Assembly (NCBI GenBank): GCA_900547445.1 | Contig: URGJ01000009.1 | Location: forward strand, 1-56,782 | Direction of reading: 5' to 3' | Length of the DNA stretch: 56,782 bases | DNA from: an uncultured Oscillospiraceae bacterium | GTDB taxonomy: Bacteria > Bacillota > Clostridia > Oscillospirales > Acutalibacteraceae | Shown here: positions 24,132 through 31,827 of the stretch, piece after piece | Layout: every line of letters starts with the position of its first letter | Position numbering within the stretch: position 1 is the stretch's first letter | Program-made: the position numbers and the translations under genes | Notes under the pieces: model-generated | Seen by the model: only the letters and a program-made list of their open reading frames with translations | Told to the model about the DNA's origin: nothing | Database searches by the model: none

Positions 24132-26759
24132 ATGGAGTGGACTTCGCTAAACGACCTGCGTGAAAAATATCTTTCGTTCTTTGAATCAAAGGGGCATCTG
24201 CGCCTTAAAAGCTTTTCGTTAGTGCCAAATGGCGACAAATCGCTGTTACTTATAAATTCGGGTATGGCGCCGATGAAAAAGTACTTTACGGGGGAGGTTA
24301 CACCACCCTCTGTCAGGGTTACCACCTGTCAGAAATGTATACGCACCCCCGACCTTGAGCGCGTAGGTCATACCGCGCGCCACGGCACATATTTTGAGAT
24401 GCTCGGAAACTTCTCCTTCGGGGATTACTTTAAGGAGCAGGCTATCGAGTGGGCATGGGAGTTTTTAACAAAGGTTTTGGAAATTCCCGAAAATCTGCTT
24501 TGGCCCTCTGTTTATGAACAGGACGACGAGGCTTACGCTATCTGGCGCGACAAAGTAGGAGTGCCCGAGGAGCATATCGTAAAGCTCGGCAAGGAGGATA
24601 ACTTCTGGGAGCACGGCACAGGCCCCTGCGGACCTTGCAGTGAGATTTATTTTGACCGCGGCGAAAAGTACGGCTGCGGCTCTCCCGACTGCAAGCCCGG
24701 CTGTGACTGCGACCGCTATATGGAAATCTGGAACAACGTTTTTTCCCAGTTTAACAATATGGGGGACGGCACCTATACCGAGCTTGAGCATAAGAATATA
24801 GACACGGGAATGGGTCTTGAGCGCCTTGCCTGCGTAATGCAGGGGGTTGACAATATGTTCGAGGTCGACACCATAAGAAATATTTTAAACAAGGTCTGCG
24901 AGATGTCGGGCAAGGAGTACGGCAAGGATGAGAGCACCGATATTTCTATCCGCGCCGTCACCGACCATATCAGAGCCTCGACCTTTATGATAAGCGACGG
25001 TATTATTCCGTCTAACGAGGGGCGCGGCTATGTTTTGCGCAGAATTATCCGCCGTGCGGCAAGACACGGCAAGCTTATCGGCATTGACCGTCCTTTCTTA
25101 TCTGAGCTTTGCGATACCGTTATTAACGAGAACAAGGCGGGTTATCCTGAGCTTGTGGAGAAAGAACAGCTTATTAAAAAGGTTATTTCCAACGAGGAAA
25201 GCAACTTTAACAAGACTATCGATTTAGGTCTTAATATGTTAAACAGCCTTACAAAGGACGGCGGCATGCTGTCGGGCGAGGACGCATTCAAGCTTTACGA
25301 TACCTATGGCTTCCCACTTGACCTTACAAAGGATATTTTAGCCGAAAAGAATATGACGGTGGACGAGGAAACCTTTAATAAACTTATGGAAAAGCAGAGA
25401 CAGCTTGCCCGTTCTTCGAGAAAATCGGCAGATGCGGAAAGCTGGAAGAGCGACGGAATAAGCTTTGACGGTGTAAACGCCACTGAATTTAATGGGTATA
25501 CCGAAAACGAGTGTTGTGCAAAAATTCTTGATATTGTGACAAACGGCGAGCATACAGTCGCCGCAGGTGAAGGAGAAAAGGCGATAATCGTGCTTGACAA
25601 AACCGTTTTCTATGGCGAGGGCGGCGGTCAGGTTGGCGACACGGGCGTTATTAAAGCCGCTGATTTTGAATTTAAGGTTACCGATACCAAGAAAACCGCC
25701 GGCGGGGTATTCACCCACTTCGGAATGGTTATAAAGGGAACAGCCGCGGTTGACGCCGGGGTTACCGCCGTTATCGATAAAGAGCGCCGCGAGGCTATAC
25801 GCCGAAACCACACCGCCGCACACCTTTTGCAGGCGGGACTTCGTAGGGTTTTAGGCACTCATGTTGAACAGGCGGGTCAGCTTGTAAACGAAAACGCCGT
25901 CCGATTTGACTTTACACATTTTTCGGCTCTTACCGCTGAAGAAATAGCCGAGGTTGAGAGCTTTGTAAACGGCGCGGTGCTTGCGGGTATTTCGGTTGAG
26001 AATACAGAGATGCCGATTGACGAGGCGAGAAAGCTCGGCGCGATGGCACTCTTCGGTGAAAAGTACGGCGATGTTGTACGGGTTGTAAATGTGCCTGAAA
26101 AATCGATTGAGCTTTGCGGCGGTACACACATTGATAATACCGCTAAAATCGGTCTTTTCAAAATTGTTTCGGAATCGAGCGTTGCGGCGGGCGTAAGAAG
26201 AATTGAGGCTGTTACGGGCTATAATGTTCTAAAGTTTATTGACGGTTATAAACAGCTTGCAGCCGAAACGGCGGTGGCTTTGAAGGCGTCCTCCGAAAAG
26301 GATATTGCCCGCAGAGCCGAACAGCTCATGAAAGAACTGCGCGACACCGAAAAACAGCTTGAAAAGGCAGAGGCTAAGATAGCTTCAGGCAAGATTGACG
26401 GACTTTTAAGGAACGCACAGGAAATAGGCGGTCTCCGCCTTGTCACCGGTATGCTTGACGGTGCGGCGGCGGACGAGCTTAGAAAAACCGCCGATACTAT
26501 TAAAAATCAGAACGCCGATGCAATCGCCGTTTTAGCCGCGGTTAATGAGGGCAAGCTTACCTTCTGCGTTTCCTGCGGAAAGTCGGCTGTGGCTAAAGGC
26601 GCTCACGCGGGTAATTTGGTGCGGGAGATAGCTAAAATCGCGGGTGGAAACGGCGGCGGTAAGCCCGACCTTGCAATGGCGGGCGGTAAGGATATTTCCA
26701 AGGTAAAAGAAGCGCTCAGCTTCGCGGAAAGCGCCGCATGCGCACAGATAGGAGAATAA
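24132..26759 (+). CDS. alaS: Alanyl-tRNA synthetase
   Basis: 875 residues, the usual size. Class II catalytic core (about 1-240; FFESKGH at motif 1, NFSFGDYFK region at motif 2), tRNA-recognition helices, editing domain with the zinc-binding pair HTAAHLL (about 560) and CGGTH (about 661), and the C-terminal DHHA1 oligomerisation domain with the Gly-rich GGNGGGKPDLAMAGG. It attaches alanine to tRNA-Ala and clears mischarged Ser/Gly. The HIT gene starts 3 bp after its stop, so they form one transcript. Confidence 0.97.
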   Translation: MEWTSLNDLREKYLSFFESKGHLRLKSFSLVPNGDKSLLLINSGMAPMKKYFTGEVTPPSVRVTTCQKCIRTPDLERVGHTARHGTYFEMLGNFSFGDYFKEQAIEWAWEFLTKVLEIPENLLWPSVYEQDDEAYAIWRDKVGVPEEHIVKLGKEDNFWEHGTGPCGPCSEIYFDRGEKYGCGSPDCKPGCDCDRYMEIWNNVFSQFNNMGDGTYTELEHKNIDTGMGLERLACVMQGVDNMFEVDTIRNILNKVCEMSGKEYGKDESTDISIRAVTDHIRASTFMISDGIIPSNEGRGYVLRRIIRRAARHGKLIGIDRPFLSELCDTVINENKAGYPELVEKEQLIKKVISNEESNFNKTIDLGLNMLNSLTKDGGMLSGEDAFKLYDTYGFPLDLTKDILAEKNMTVDEETFNKLMEKQRQLARSSRKSADAESWKSDGISFDGVNATEFNGYTENECCAKILDIVTNGEHTVAAGEGEKAIIVLDKTVFYGEGGGQVGDTGVIKAADFEFKVTDTKKTAGGVFTHFGMVIKGTAAVDAGVTAVIDKERREAIRRNHTAAHLLQAGLRRVLGTHVEQAGQLVNENAVRFDFTHFSALTAEEIAEVESFVNGAVLAGISVENTEMPIDEARKLGAMALFGEKYGDVVRVVNVPEKSIELCGGTHIDNTAKIGLFKIVSESSVAAGVRRIEAVTGYNVLKFIDGYKQLAAETAVALKASSEKDIARRAEQLMKELRDTEKQLEKAEAKIASGKIDGLLRNAQEIGGLRLVTGMLDGAAADELRKTADTIKNQNADAIAVLAAVNEGKLTFCVSCGKSAVAKGAHAGNLVREIAKIAGGNGGGKPDLAMAGGKDISKVKEALSFAESAACAQIGE

Positions 26760-26762
26760 GAA

Positions 26763-27104
26763 ATGTCAGACTGTCTTTTTTGTAAAATAGCCGCGGGCGA
26801 AATTCCGAGCACAAAGGTCTATGAGGACGAGTATGTATACGCGTTTTGCGACATTGACCCGAAAGCTCCCTTTCACGCGATAGTGATTCCGAAAAAGCAT
26901 ATCGGCTCTGCCGATGAAATAAATTCGGAAAACAGTGTTGAGATTGCCCGCGTTTTCGAGGCTATAGCAAAAATCGCAAAGCAGGAAAACCTCGAAAAGG
27001 GCTACCGCGTTGTAAACAACTGCGGCGAGGACGGGGGACAGACCGTTCACCATATTCATTTTCATCTGCTTGCGCGCCGCAACCTTGCGTGGCCTCCCGG
27101 CTGA
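26763..27104 (+). CDS. HIT-family (HinT-like) protein
   Basis: 113 residues. The opening DCLFCKIAAGEIPSTKVYEDE, HAIVIPKKH and the histidine triad HHIHFHLLA near the C-terminus are diagnostic of the HinT branch, which hydrolyses purine nucleoside phosphoramidates and aminoacyl-adenylates. Sitting directly behind alaS (3 bp) fits the idea that HinT destroys leaked aminoacyl-AMP; that link is inferred from context. Confidence 0.94.
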   Translation: MSDCLFCKIAAGEIPSTKVYEDEYVYAFCDIDPKAPFHAIVIPKKHIGSADEINSENSVEIARVFEAIAKIAKQENLEKGYRVVNNCGEDGGQTVHHIHFHLLARRNLAWPPG

Positions 27105-27142
27105 TAATCGGTATTTTTTATTTGTAAAAGAGGTTGTTAAAA

Positions 27143-27682
27143 ATGTCAGAATATTATACAATGAAAATAGCGGGGCTTGAAAGAAAGCTTGAAAAATTCC
27201 CCGTGAGCGATAAACTGGATATTGCCGCCTTTATTATTTTCGGCGATGTTGAGCTTACTGTTGCGGGCTGTGCGGAGCTGCTTAAAAAGCTACCCGAATT
27301 TGACGTTATCCTGACGCCCGAGGCAAAAAGCATACCAATAGCCTACGAAATGGCAAGGCAGACGGGAAAGCCCTATGTAATCGCCCGCAAAGGAATGAAG
27401 GTTTATATGCGCAATCCGCTCGAGGTAAATGTTACCTCGATTACCACGCAGCACGAACAGCATTTGTTCCTTGGTGAAACGGAAGTCGCTATGTTAAAAG
27501 ATAAGCGTGTGCTCATTATTGACGATGTTATAAGCACGGGAGAGTCGCTTGCGGCAGTCCGCGAGCTTGTAAAAGAAGCGGGAGGCAAAGAAGCCGCCGC
27601 CTGCGCCTTTTTAGCCGAGGGAGACGCCGCCGACAGGGACGATATTGTTTTCCTTGAAAGGTTACCGCTCTTTTTTAAATAA
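27143..27682 (+). CDS. Type I phosphoribosyltransferase (adenine PRTase-like)
   Basis: 179 residues. The PRPP-binding loop VLIIDDVISTGES (about 121-133) is clear, with LTPEAKSIPIAYEMARQTGKPYVIARK upstream, the flexible loop region found in APRT-like proteins. It probably salvages adenine or a related base. The N-terminus departs from classic Apt, so it may be one of the apt-like regulatory or salvage paralogs. TTG at 27134 is possible, but ATG 27143 is better. Terminator follows. Confidence 0.8.
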   Translation: MSEYYTMKIAGLERKLEKFPVSDKLDIAAFIIFGDVELTVAGCAELLKKLPEFDVILTPEAKSIPIAYEMARQTGKPYVIARKGMKVYMRNPLEVNVTSITTQHEQHLFLGETEVAMLKDKRVLIIDDVISTGESLAAVRELVKEAGGKEAAACAFLAEGDAADRDDIVFLERLPLFFK

Positions 27683-27710
27683 TGCTTTTATTACATTAAA
27701 CCAATAAATA

Positions 27711-27749
27711 ACAGGACTGCTGAAGCTTTGGCTCGGCAGTCCTGTTTTC
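27711..27749 (+). terminator. Intrinsic terminator of the alaS-HIT-PRTase transcript
   Basis: Perfect 10-bp stem ACAGGACTGC / GCAGTCCTGT with an inner GC-rich loop, followed by TTTT. Confidence 0.9.
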
Positions 27750-27775
27750 ATAAATCAGAAATCAAAAAAAGCCCC

Positions 27776-27804
27776 TTGACATATGAACATATGTTCGGTA
27801 TAAT
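27776..27804 (+). promoter_or_regulatory. LexA-boxed promoter with no forward gene behind it
   Basis: TTGACA, 17 bp, TATAAT, a full consensus match. The spacer holds the 12-bp perfect palindrome GAACATATGTTC (27785-27796); read on the minus strand with flanks it is CGAACATATGTTCA, matching the Firmicute LexA/DinR consensus CGAAC-N4-GTTCG in all but one flanking base. It should be a LexA-repressed, DNA-damage-induced promoter. Transcription from it runs antisense through the whole Lrp gene; the next plus-strand gene starts at 28372. Confidence 0.82.
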
Positions 27805-27829
27805 ATTATTATAAATTTGAAACGGCATT

Positions 27830-28285
27830 TTACGGATTTTTGCCGTTCAGCAATTCAAGTCCCAATCCGCGCGGCGGTTGAGGCGTGGAAAAGGCGATTT
27901 GAGTTTCTGTGTGACCGTAATTGTTTAGCTCGCCTATAAACGCGTCGAGCGCCTCGGTCGATTCAAAGGCAACCTTTATAAGCTGGGAATATCTGCCTGT
28001 TACGCAGTTGCACTCAAGTACATTGGGGTTTGCCCTGATAAACGGGTAAAAGGTCGGCTTTAATTTAGGATCAAGGTCAAGCTGAATAAAGGCTATTATC
28101 GGGAAGCCCGCCTTTTTGAGGTTAATGTTCGCCGTGTAGGATTCAAGAATCCCCTCGCGCTCAAGCTTTTCTATTCTTGCCGCGGTGGCGGGGGAGGAAA
28201 GAAAAACCTGTTCAGCTAAAAGCTTTAAGGGCATACGGGCGTTTTTTTGCAGAAGGGTTATTATTTTTAAGTCAATTACGTCCAT
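27830..28285 (-). CDS. Lrp/AsnC-family transcriptional regulator
   Basis: 151 residues. N-terminal helix-turn-helix (about 3-58; DVIDLKIITLLQKNARMPLKLLAEQVFLSSPATAARIEKLEREGIL) and a C-terminal RAM/AsnC ligand-binding domain (about 65-145). Such proteins sense amino acids. Alone on the minus strand with its own promoter; the target is unknown. Its 3' end faces a strong LexA-type promoter on the other strand, so its expression could fall under DNA damage by collision or antisense RNA (inference). Confidence 0.9.
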   Translation of the reverse strand: MDVIDLKIITLLQKNARMPLKLLAEQVFLSSPATAARIEKLEREGILESYTANINLKKAGFPIIAFIQLDLDPKLKPTFYPFIRANPNVLECNCVTGRYSQLIKVAFESTEALDAFIGELNNYGHTETQIAFSTPQPPRGLGLELLNGKNP

Positions 28286-28318
28286 AGGTTACATCTCTTT
28301 CTTTTAAAACTTAATTTA

Positions 28319-28347
28319 ATAATAAACCTATCTGAACGTTTAGTCAA
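28319..28347 (-). promoter_or_regulatory. Promoter of the Lrp-family gene
   Basis: On the minus strand TTGACT, 17 bp, TATTAT, about 34 bp before the start codon. Confidence 0.7.
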
Positions 28348-28371
28348 TAAAAAAGATTTCGGTGATATAAA

Positions 28372-28932
28372 ATGCTTCAAAAAAAGGCAAATAATGAATT
28401 TGAAAAAAGCTGTTGCTTTACAGGCTACAGACCGGAGAAGTTCCCCTTTAATCTTGAAAGGGAAAATGCGGATTATACTGATTTTGAAAACAGTCTTATC
28501 GAAACGGTTTTTTCCCTGACAGATGAGGACTGTTTTACCTTTTACAGCGGTATGGCGATGGGGTTTGATATTATAGCGGCGGAGGCGGTTTTGCTTTTAA
28601 AACAGCGAAACCCCTCGGTGCGGCTTATCTGCGCTCTTCCGTTTGCCGTGCAGGGAACAGGCTTTCCCGAGCCGTGGCGCGAACGGCACAAAAAAATTCT
28701 TTCTTCTGCTGATAAGGTTATCGCCGTGTCTGAAGAATATCATTCAGGCTGTTATTCGCGCCGTAACACATTTATGGTGGACAACAGCGATTATGTCGTG
28801 ACCTGGTTCGACGGCAGGCACGGCGGCACGGAAAACACCCTCAAGTACGCCGCAAAAAAGCGCCGTCATATCATCAATATCAATAAGAGATATGATGAAT
28901 ATGGCGGCCTTCAGGTGGGCTTTTCGCTATGA
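28372..28932 (+). CDS. SLOG-domain protein (DUF1273/YpsA-like)
   Basis: 186 residues. The Rossmann-like SLOG fold of the YpsA/DUF1273 family is visible in CCFTGYRPEKFPF (about 15-27), FYSGMAMGFDIIAAEAVLLLK (about 63-83), ICALPF and DYVVTWFDGRHGGTENTLKYA. SLOG domains bind nucleotide-derived ligands; YpsA in Bacillus affects cell division and oxidative stress. A second, divergent SLOG gene lies at 37.1 kb. It is the first plus-strand gene behind the LexA-boxed promoter, 570 bp away, but an untranslated leader that long is unlikely. Confidence 0.85.
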   Translation: MLQKKANNEFEKSCCFTGYRPEKFPFNLERENADYTDFENSLIETVFSLTDEDCFTFYSGMAMGFDIIAAEAVLLLKQRNPSVRLICALPFAVQGTGFPEPWRERHKKILSSADKVIAVSEEYHSGCYSRRNTFMVDNSDYVVTWFDGRHGGTENTLKYAAKKRRHIININKRYDEYGGLQVGFSL

Positions 28933-28942
28933 ACAAAGAGGA

Positions 28943-29647
28943 TTATTCGTAATAATCGTTCTTTTCCTCGTAATCGTAGTTTTTGAAAATGTTTAGAGTG
29001 CCGTTGTTGTCAAGAATGGCGAGAAACACCTCGGACGGCGATTTTATCCCCTGCACCTTAAGCTCGTTGTTAAGCCAGTTTAGGTCCCGCCCCGCGTATT
29101 GCAGGTTTTTATAAAGAATATCGCCGTCCATAATCACATTAAAAAAGACGGCTTCGGCGTTTGGCACTAAATTCATATCTTCGGGGGTGGCGGGTCGCTT
29201 CGCGGCGTAGGGCATAAAGCTTATTTTGCCGCTCGCCTCCATAATCGCGGTGTCAATAGCCGACAAATCGAAATATCCGCTGAGCCGCGCCTGCATTAAA
29301 AATTCGTTCAGGTCAAGGTTAGCTTTTTTAAAATTTTTGCGGTATAGCTTGCCTGTGCGCATTAAAACCAGCGAATGACCGAAAAGTAAACGGCGAAGCT
29401 TGATGCTCTTTGAAACAAGTATAGAAATTCCAAAGGAAACAAACGCGTAGACACACATTGCGATAAGCGGCCTTTCGGGGGTTTCAAGCTCGGTTGCCAT
29501 TTCGGCGGCAATCGAGCCTATTGTTATGCTTACAATATAATCGAACATAGTAAGCTCGGACAATTGCTTGTTTCCTATTAATTTTGTTAACAAAAATAAC
29601 ACAATAAGTGAAACAAAAGCTGTTATAATAACCGTGATATAATCCAT
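28943..29647 (-). CDS. DUF421 membrane protein (YetF/YrbG-like)
   Basis: 234 residues. Three N-terminal membrane helices (about 3-22, 35-52, 60-82) with KLIGNKQLSELTMFDYIVSITIGSIAAEMA, the hallmark of DUF421, followed by a soluble domain with LRRLLFGHSLVLMRTGKLYRKNFKKANLDLNEFLMQARLSGY. Function unknown; related proteins in spore formers are linked to spore or outgrowth phenotypes. The open frame extends 60 bases upstream, but GAGG before ATG 29647 decides the start. Convergent with the SLOG gene, 10 bp apart. Confidence 0.85.
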   Translation of the reverse strand: MDYITVIITAFVSLIVLFLLTKLIGNKQLSELTMFDYIVSITIGSIAAEMATELETPERPLIAMCVYAFVSFGISILVSKSIKLRRLLFGHSLVLMRTGKLYRKNFKKANLDLNEFLMQARLSGYFDLSAIDTAIMEASGKISFMPYAAKRPATPEDMNLVPNAEAVFFNVIMDGDILYKNLQYAGRDLNWLNNELKVQGIKSPSEVFLAILDNNGTLNIFKNYDYEEKNDYYE

Positions 29648-29726
29648 AAATCTAACCTCGATTCCGTTTCTATACTTAATATACATAATTTTCGTATTGT
29701 TATACATAAAATCTCAGTATGCGCTA

Positions 29727-29770
29727 TTGACAAATTTGCGGTATTAATGTATAATTGTATACATTAATAC
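29727..29770 (+). promoter_or_regulatory. Promoter and inverted-repeat operator of the citrate operon
   Basis: TTGACA (29727), 17 bp, TATAAT (29750), a full consensus match. A perfect 13-bp inverted repeat, GTATTAATGTATA / TATACATTAATAC with a 4-bp centre, spans 29741-29770 and covers the whole -10 box and the start site. A repressor bound here would block RNA polymerase. The best candidate is the FadR-type GntR regulator, the second gene of this operon; the central TGTATACA suits the family preference for GT-N2/3-AC. Confidence 0.85.
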
Positions 29771-29788
29771 AAATTCGGGGTGAGACAT

Positions 29789-31165
29789 ATGCTTGAGTTA
29801 TCAAACAAGACAAATCTGCTTGAGCAGGATAATTACAAATACGGGCTGCAGGATGTAGACGAACCCAACCTATACCGTGATTTCTATACATATGAGGATG
29901 TTCCGCGCGTGGCGTTCAACCACCGCAGAGTGCCTATGGGTATGCCTAAGGATATTTGGATTACAGATACCTCACTGCGCGACGGTCAGCAGTCGGTTGA
30001 GCCGTATACGGTAGAGCAGATAGTAGAGCTTTATAAATTGATGTCAAAGCTAAGCGGACCTTACGGAATTATCCGCCAGACCGAGTTTTTTGTTTACAGC
30101 AAAAAGGATAGGGAAGCGATTGAAAAGTGTCAGGAATTAGGGCTTAAATTCCCCGAAATCACCACCTGGATAAGGGCGAGCAAGGAGGACTTCAAGCTTG
30201 TCAGGGATTTAGGCATAAGGGAAACGGGAATTTTGGTTTCCTGCAGTGACTACCACATTTTTAAAAAGCTTAAAATGAAGCGCTCCGAGGCTATGAAAAC
30301 CTATCTTGAGGCGGTTTCAGAAGCTTTCGAGGCGGGCGTAATGCCGCGTTGCCACCTTGAAGATATTACGAGAGCGGATTTTTACGGCTTTGTCGTTCCC
30401 TTTGTAAACGAGCTTATGAAGATGTCGGCGGACGCTAAAATCCCCGTAAGAATAAGGGCTTGCGATACTATGGGCTACGGCGTGCCGTACCCCGAGGTCG
30501 CACTTCCTAGAAGTGTTCCCGGTATTATTTACGGATTACAGCATTATTCCGATGTTCCGAGCGAAATGCTCGAATGGCACGGTCATAACGATTTCTATAA
30601 AGCGGTCGCAAACGCCTCTACCGCGTGGCTTTACGGCGCTTCGGCGGTCAACTGCTCGCTTTTGGGAATAGGCGAGCGCACCGGCAACGTTCCGCTTGAA
30701 GCAATGGTTATGGAGTATGCGTCCCTTCGCGGCTCGCTTGACGGAATGGACACCACCGCTATCACCGAAATAGCCGAGTATTTTAAGAATGAAATGGGTT
30801 ATGAAATTCCGCCTATGACCCCCTTTGTCGGGAAAAACTTTAATGTTACAAGGGCGGGAATACACGCCGACGGACTTTTAAAGGACGAGGAAATTTACAA
30901 TATTTTCGATACTGAGAAAATATTAAACCGCCCCGCCTCGGTTTCCATAAGCAAAACGAGCGGACTTGCGGGTATAGCCTACTGGATAAATCATAATTAC
31001 AACCTCTCAAAGGAAGAGCAGATTGATAAGAGAGACCCGCTTGTAGTTGCTCTTAAGGAATGGATTGATTCCGAGTACGAGCAGGGAAGACAGACCGCCA
31101 TTTCAAACAGCGAGCTTGAAAAGCATATTGAAGAGCTGTCGGGCGGCAGATTTAAAATGCTTTAA
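29789..31165 (+). CDS. Probable citrate (Re)-synthase, homocitrate/isopropylmalate synthase family
   Basis: 458 residues. DRE-TIM metallolyase barrel: DTSLRDGQQSVEPYT (about 54-68, the DxSLRDG substrate/metal motif), LEWHGHNDFYKAVANA (metal-ligand HxH) and NCSLLGIGERTGNVPLEAM. It lacks the long LeuA C-terminal allosteric domain. Position is decisive: it heads an operon with aconitase and isocitrate dehydrogenase, the same use as the Re-specific citrate synthase of Clostridium kluyveri. Expected reaction: acetyl-CoA plus oxaloacetate to citrate. Homocitrate synthase is the alternative. GTG 29780 is possible, but GGGGTGAG precedes ATG 29789. Confidence 0.82.
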   Translation: MLELSNKTNLLEQDNYKYGLQDVDEPNLYRDFYTYEDVPRVAFNHRRVPMGMPKDIWITDTSLRDGQQSVEPYTVEQIVELYKLMSKLSGPYGIIRQTEFFVYSKKDREAIEKCQELGLKFPEITTWIRASKEDFKLVRDLGIRETGILVSCSDYHIFKKLKMKRSEAMKTYLEAVSEAFEAGVMPRCHLEDITRADFYGFVVPFVNELMKMSADAKIPVRIRACDTMGYGVPYPEVALPRSVPGIIYGLQHYSDVPSEMLEWHGHNDFYKAVANASTAWLYGASAVNCSLLGIGERTGNVPLEAMVMEYASLRGSLDGMDTTAITEIAEYFKNEMGYEIPPMTPFVGKNFNVTRAGIHADGLLKDEEIYNIFDTEKILNRPASVSISKTSGLAGIAYWINHNYNLSKEEQIDKRDPLVVALKEWIDSEYEQGRQTAISNSELEKHIEELSGGRFKML

Positions 31166-31179
31166 GGAGGGTAAGATGT

Positions 31180-31821
31180 ATGATAGAGCATAAGACAATA
31201 TCGCTCGCCGATCAGGTGTTTGAGCATCTTGAAAACGATATTTTAAGCGGCAAGTACCGCCGCGGCGATATTCTTACCGAAAGCAAGCTGAGTGCTGAGC
31301 TTGGTGTCAGCCGAACCCCTATAAGAGAAGCCCTAAGAAGATTAGAGCAGGAGCATATAATCGAGGAATCGGGCAAGGGCTCGGTGGTTATCGGCATTAA
31401 CGAAAAAGATTTAGCCGATATTTTTATGATTAGAAAGAGCCTTGAATGTCAGGCGGCGGCGCTCGCGGCGCAGAATCGAACCGAGGAACAGCTTAAGGAA
31501 TTAAGGGAGGCGCTTGAATTTCAGGAATTTTATCTCGAAAAGCACGACGCAGAGCAGATTAAGCTTATGGACAGCCGTTTTCACGAAAAGCTTTACAAAT
31601 TAAGCGGCAGCACCGCCTTTTACGATACCTTAATGCCGCTTCATAAAAAAATCCAGAAATACCGCCGCGCGTCTGTGGAAAATAGGAGCAGAGCCGCCGC
31701 GTCGGTTGCAGAGCACCGTAAAATTTTTGACGCGATTGAAGTGCAGGACGCGCCGCTTGCGGCGAAATGCGCCTCCGAACACGTTGAAAACGCATATAAG
31801 CATATTATAAGAAAGGATTAA
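31180..31821 (+). CDS. GntR/FadR-family transcriptional regulator
   Basis: 213 residues. N-terminal winged helix (about 8-70; LENDILSGKYRRGDILTESKLSAELGVSRTPIREALRRLEQEHII) and a C-terminal all-helical FCD domain (about 75-205) with the Asp/His ligand residues (MDSRFHEKLYKLSG, VAEHRKIFDAI). FCD domains bind carboxylic acids through a metal. Located inside the citrate/aconitase/isocitrate dehydrogenase operon, it likely senses a TCA intermediate and represses its own operon at the 29741-29770 inverted repeat (inference). Confidence 0.9.
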   Translation: MIEHKTISLADQVFEHLENDILSGKYRRGDILTESKLSAELGVSRTPIREALRRLEQEHIIEESGKGSVVIGINEKDLADIFMIRKSLECQAAALAAQNRTEEQLKELREALEFQEFYLEKHDAEQIKLMDSRFHEKLYKLSGSTAFYDTLMPLHKKIQKYRRASVENRSRAAASVAEHRKIFDAIEVQDAPLAAKCASEHVENAYKHIIRKD

Positions 31822-31827
31822 TAAAAT

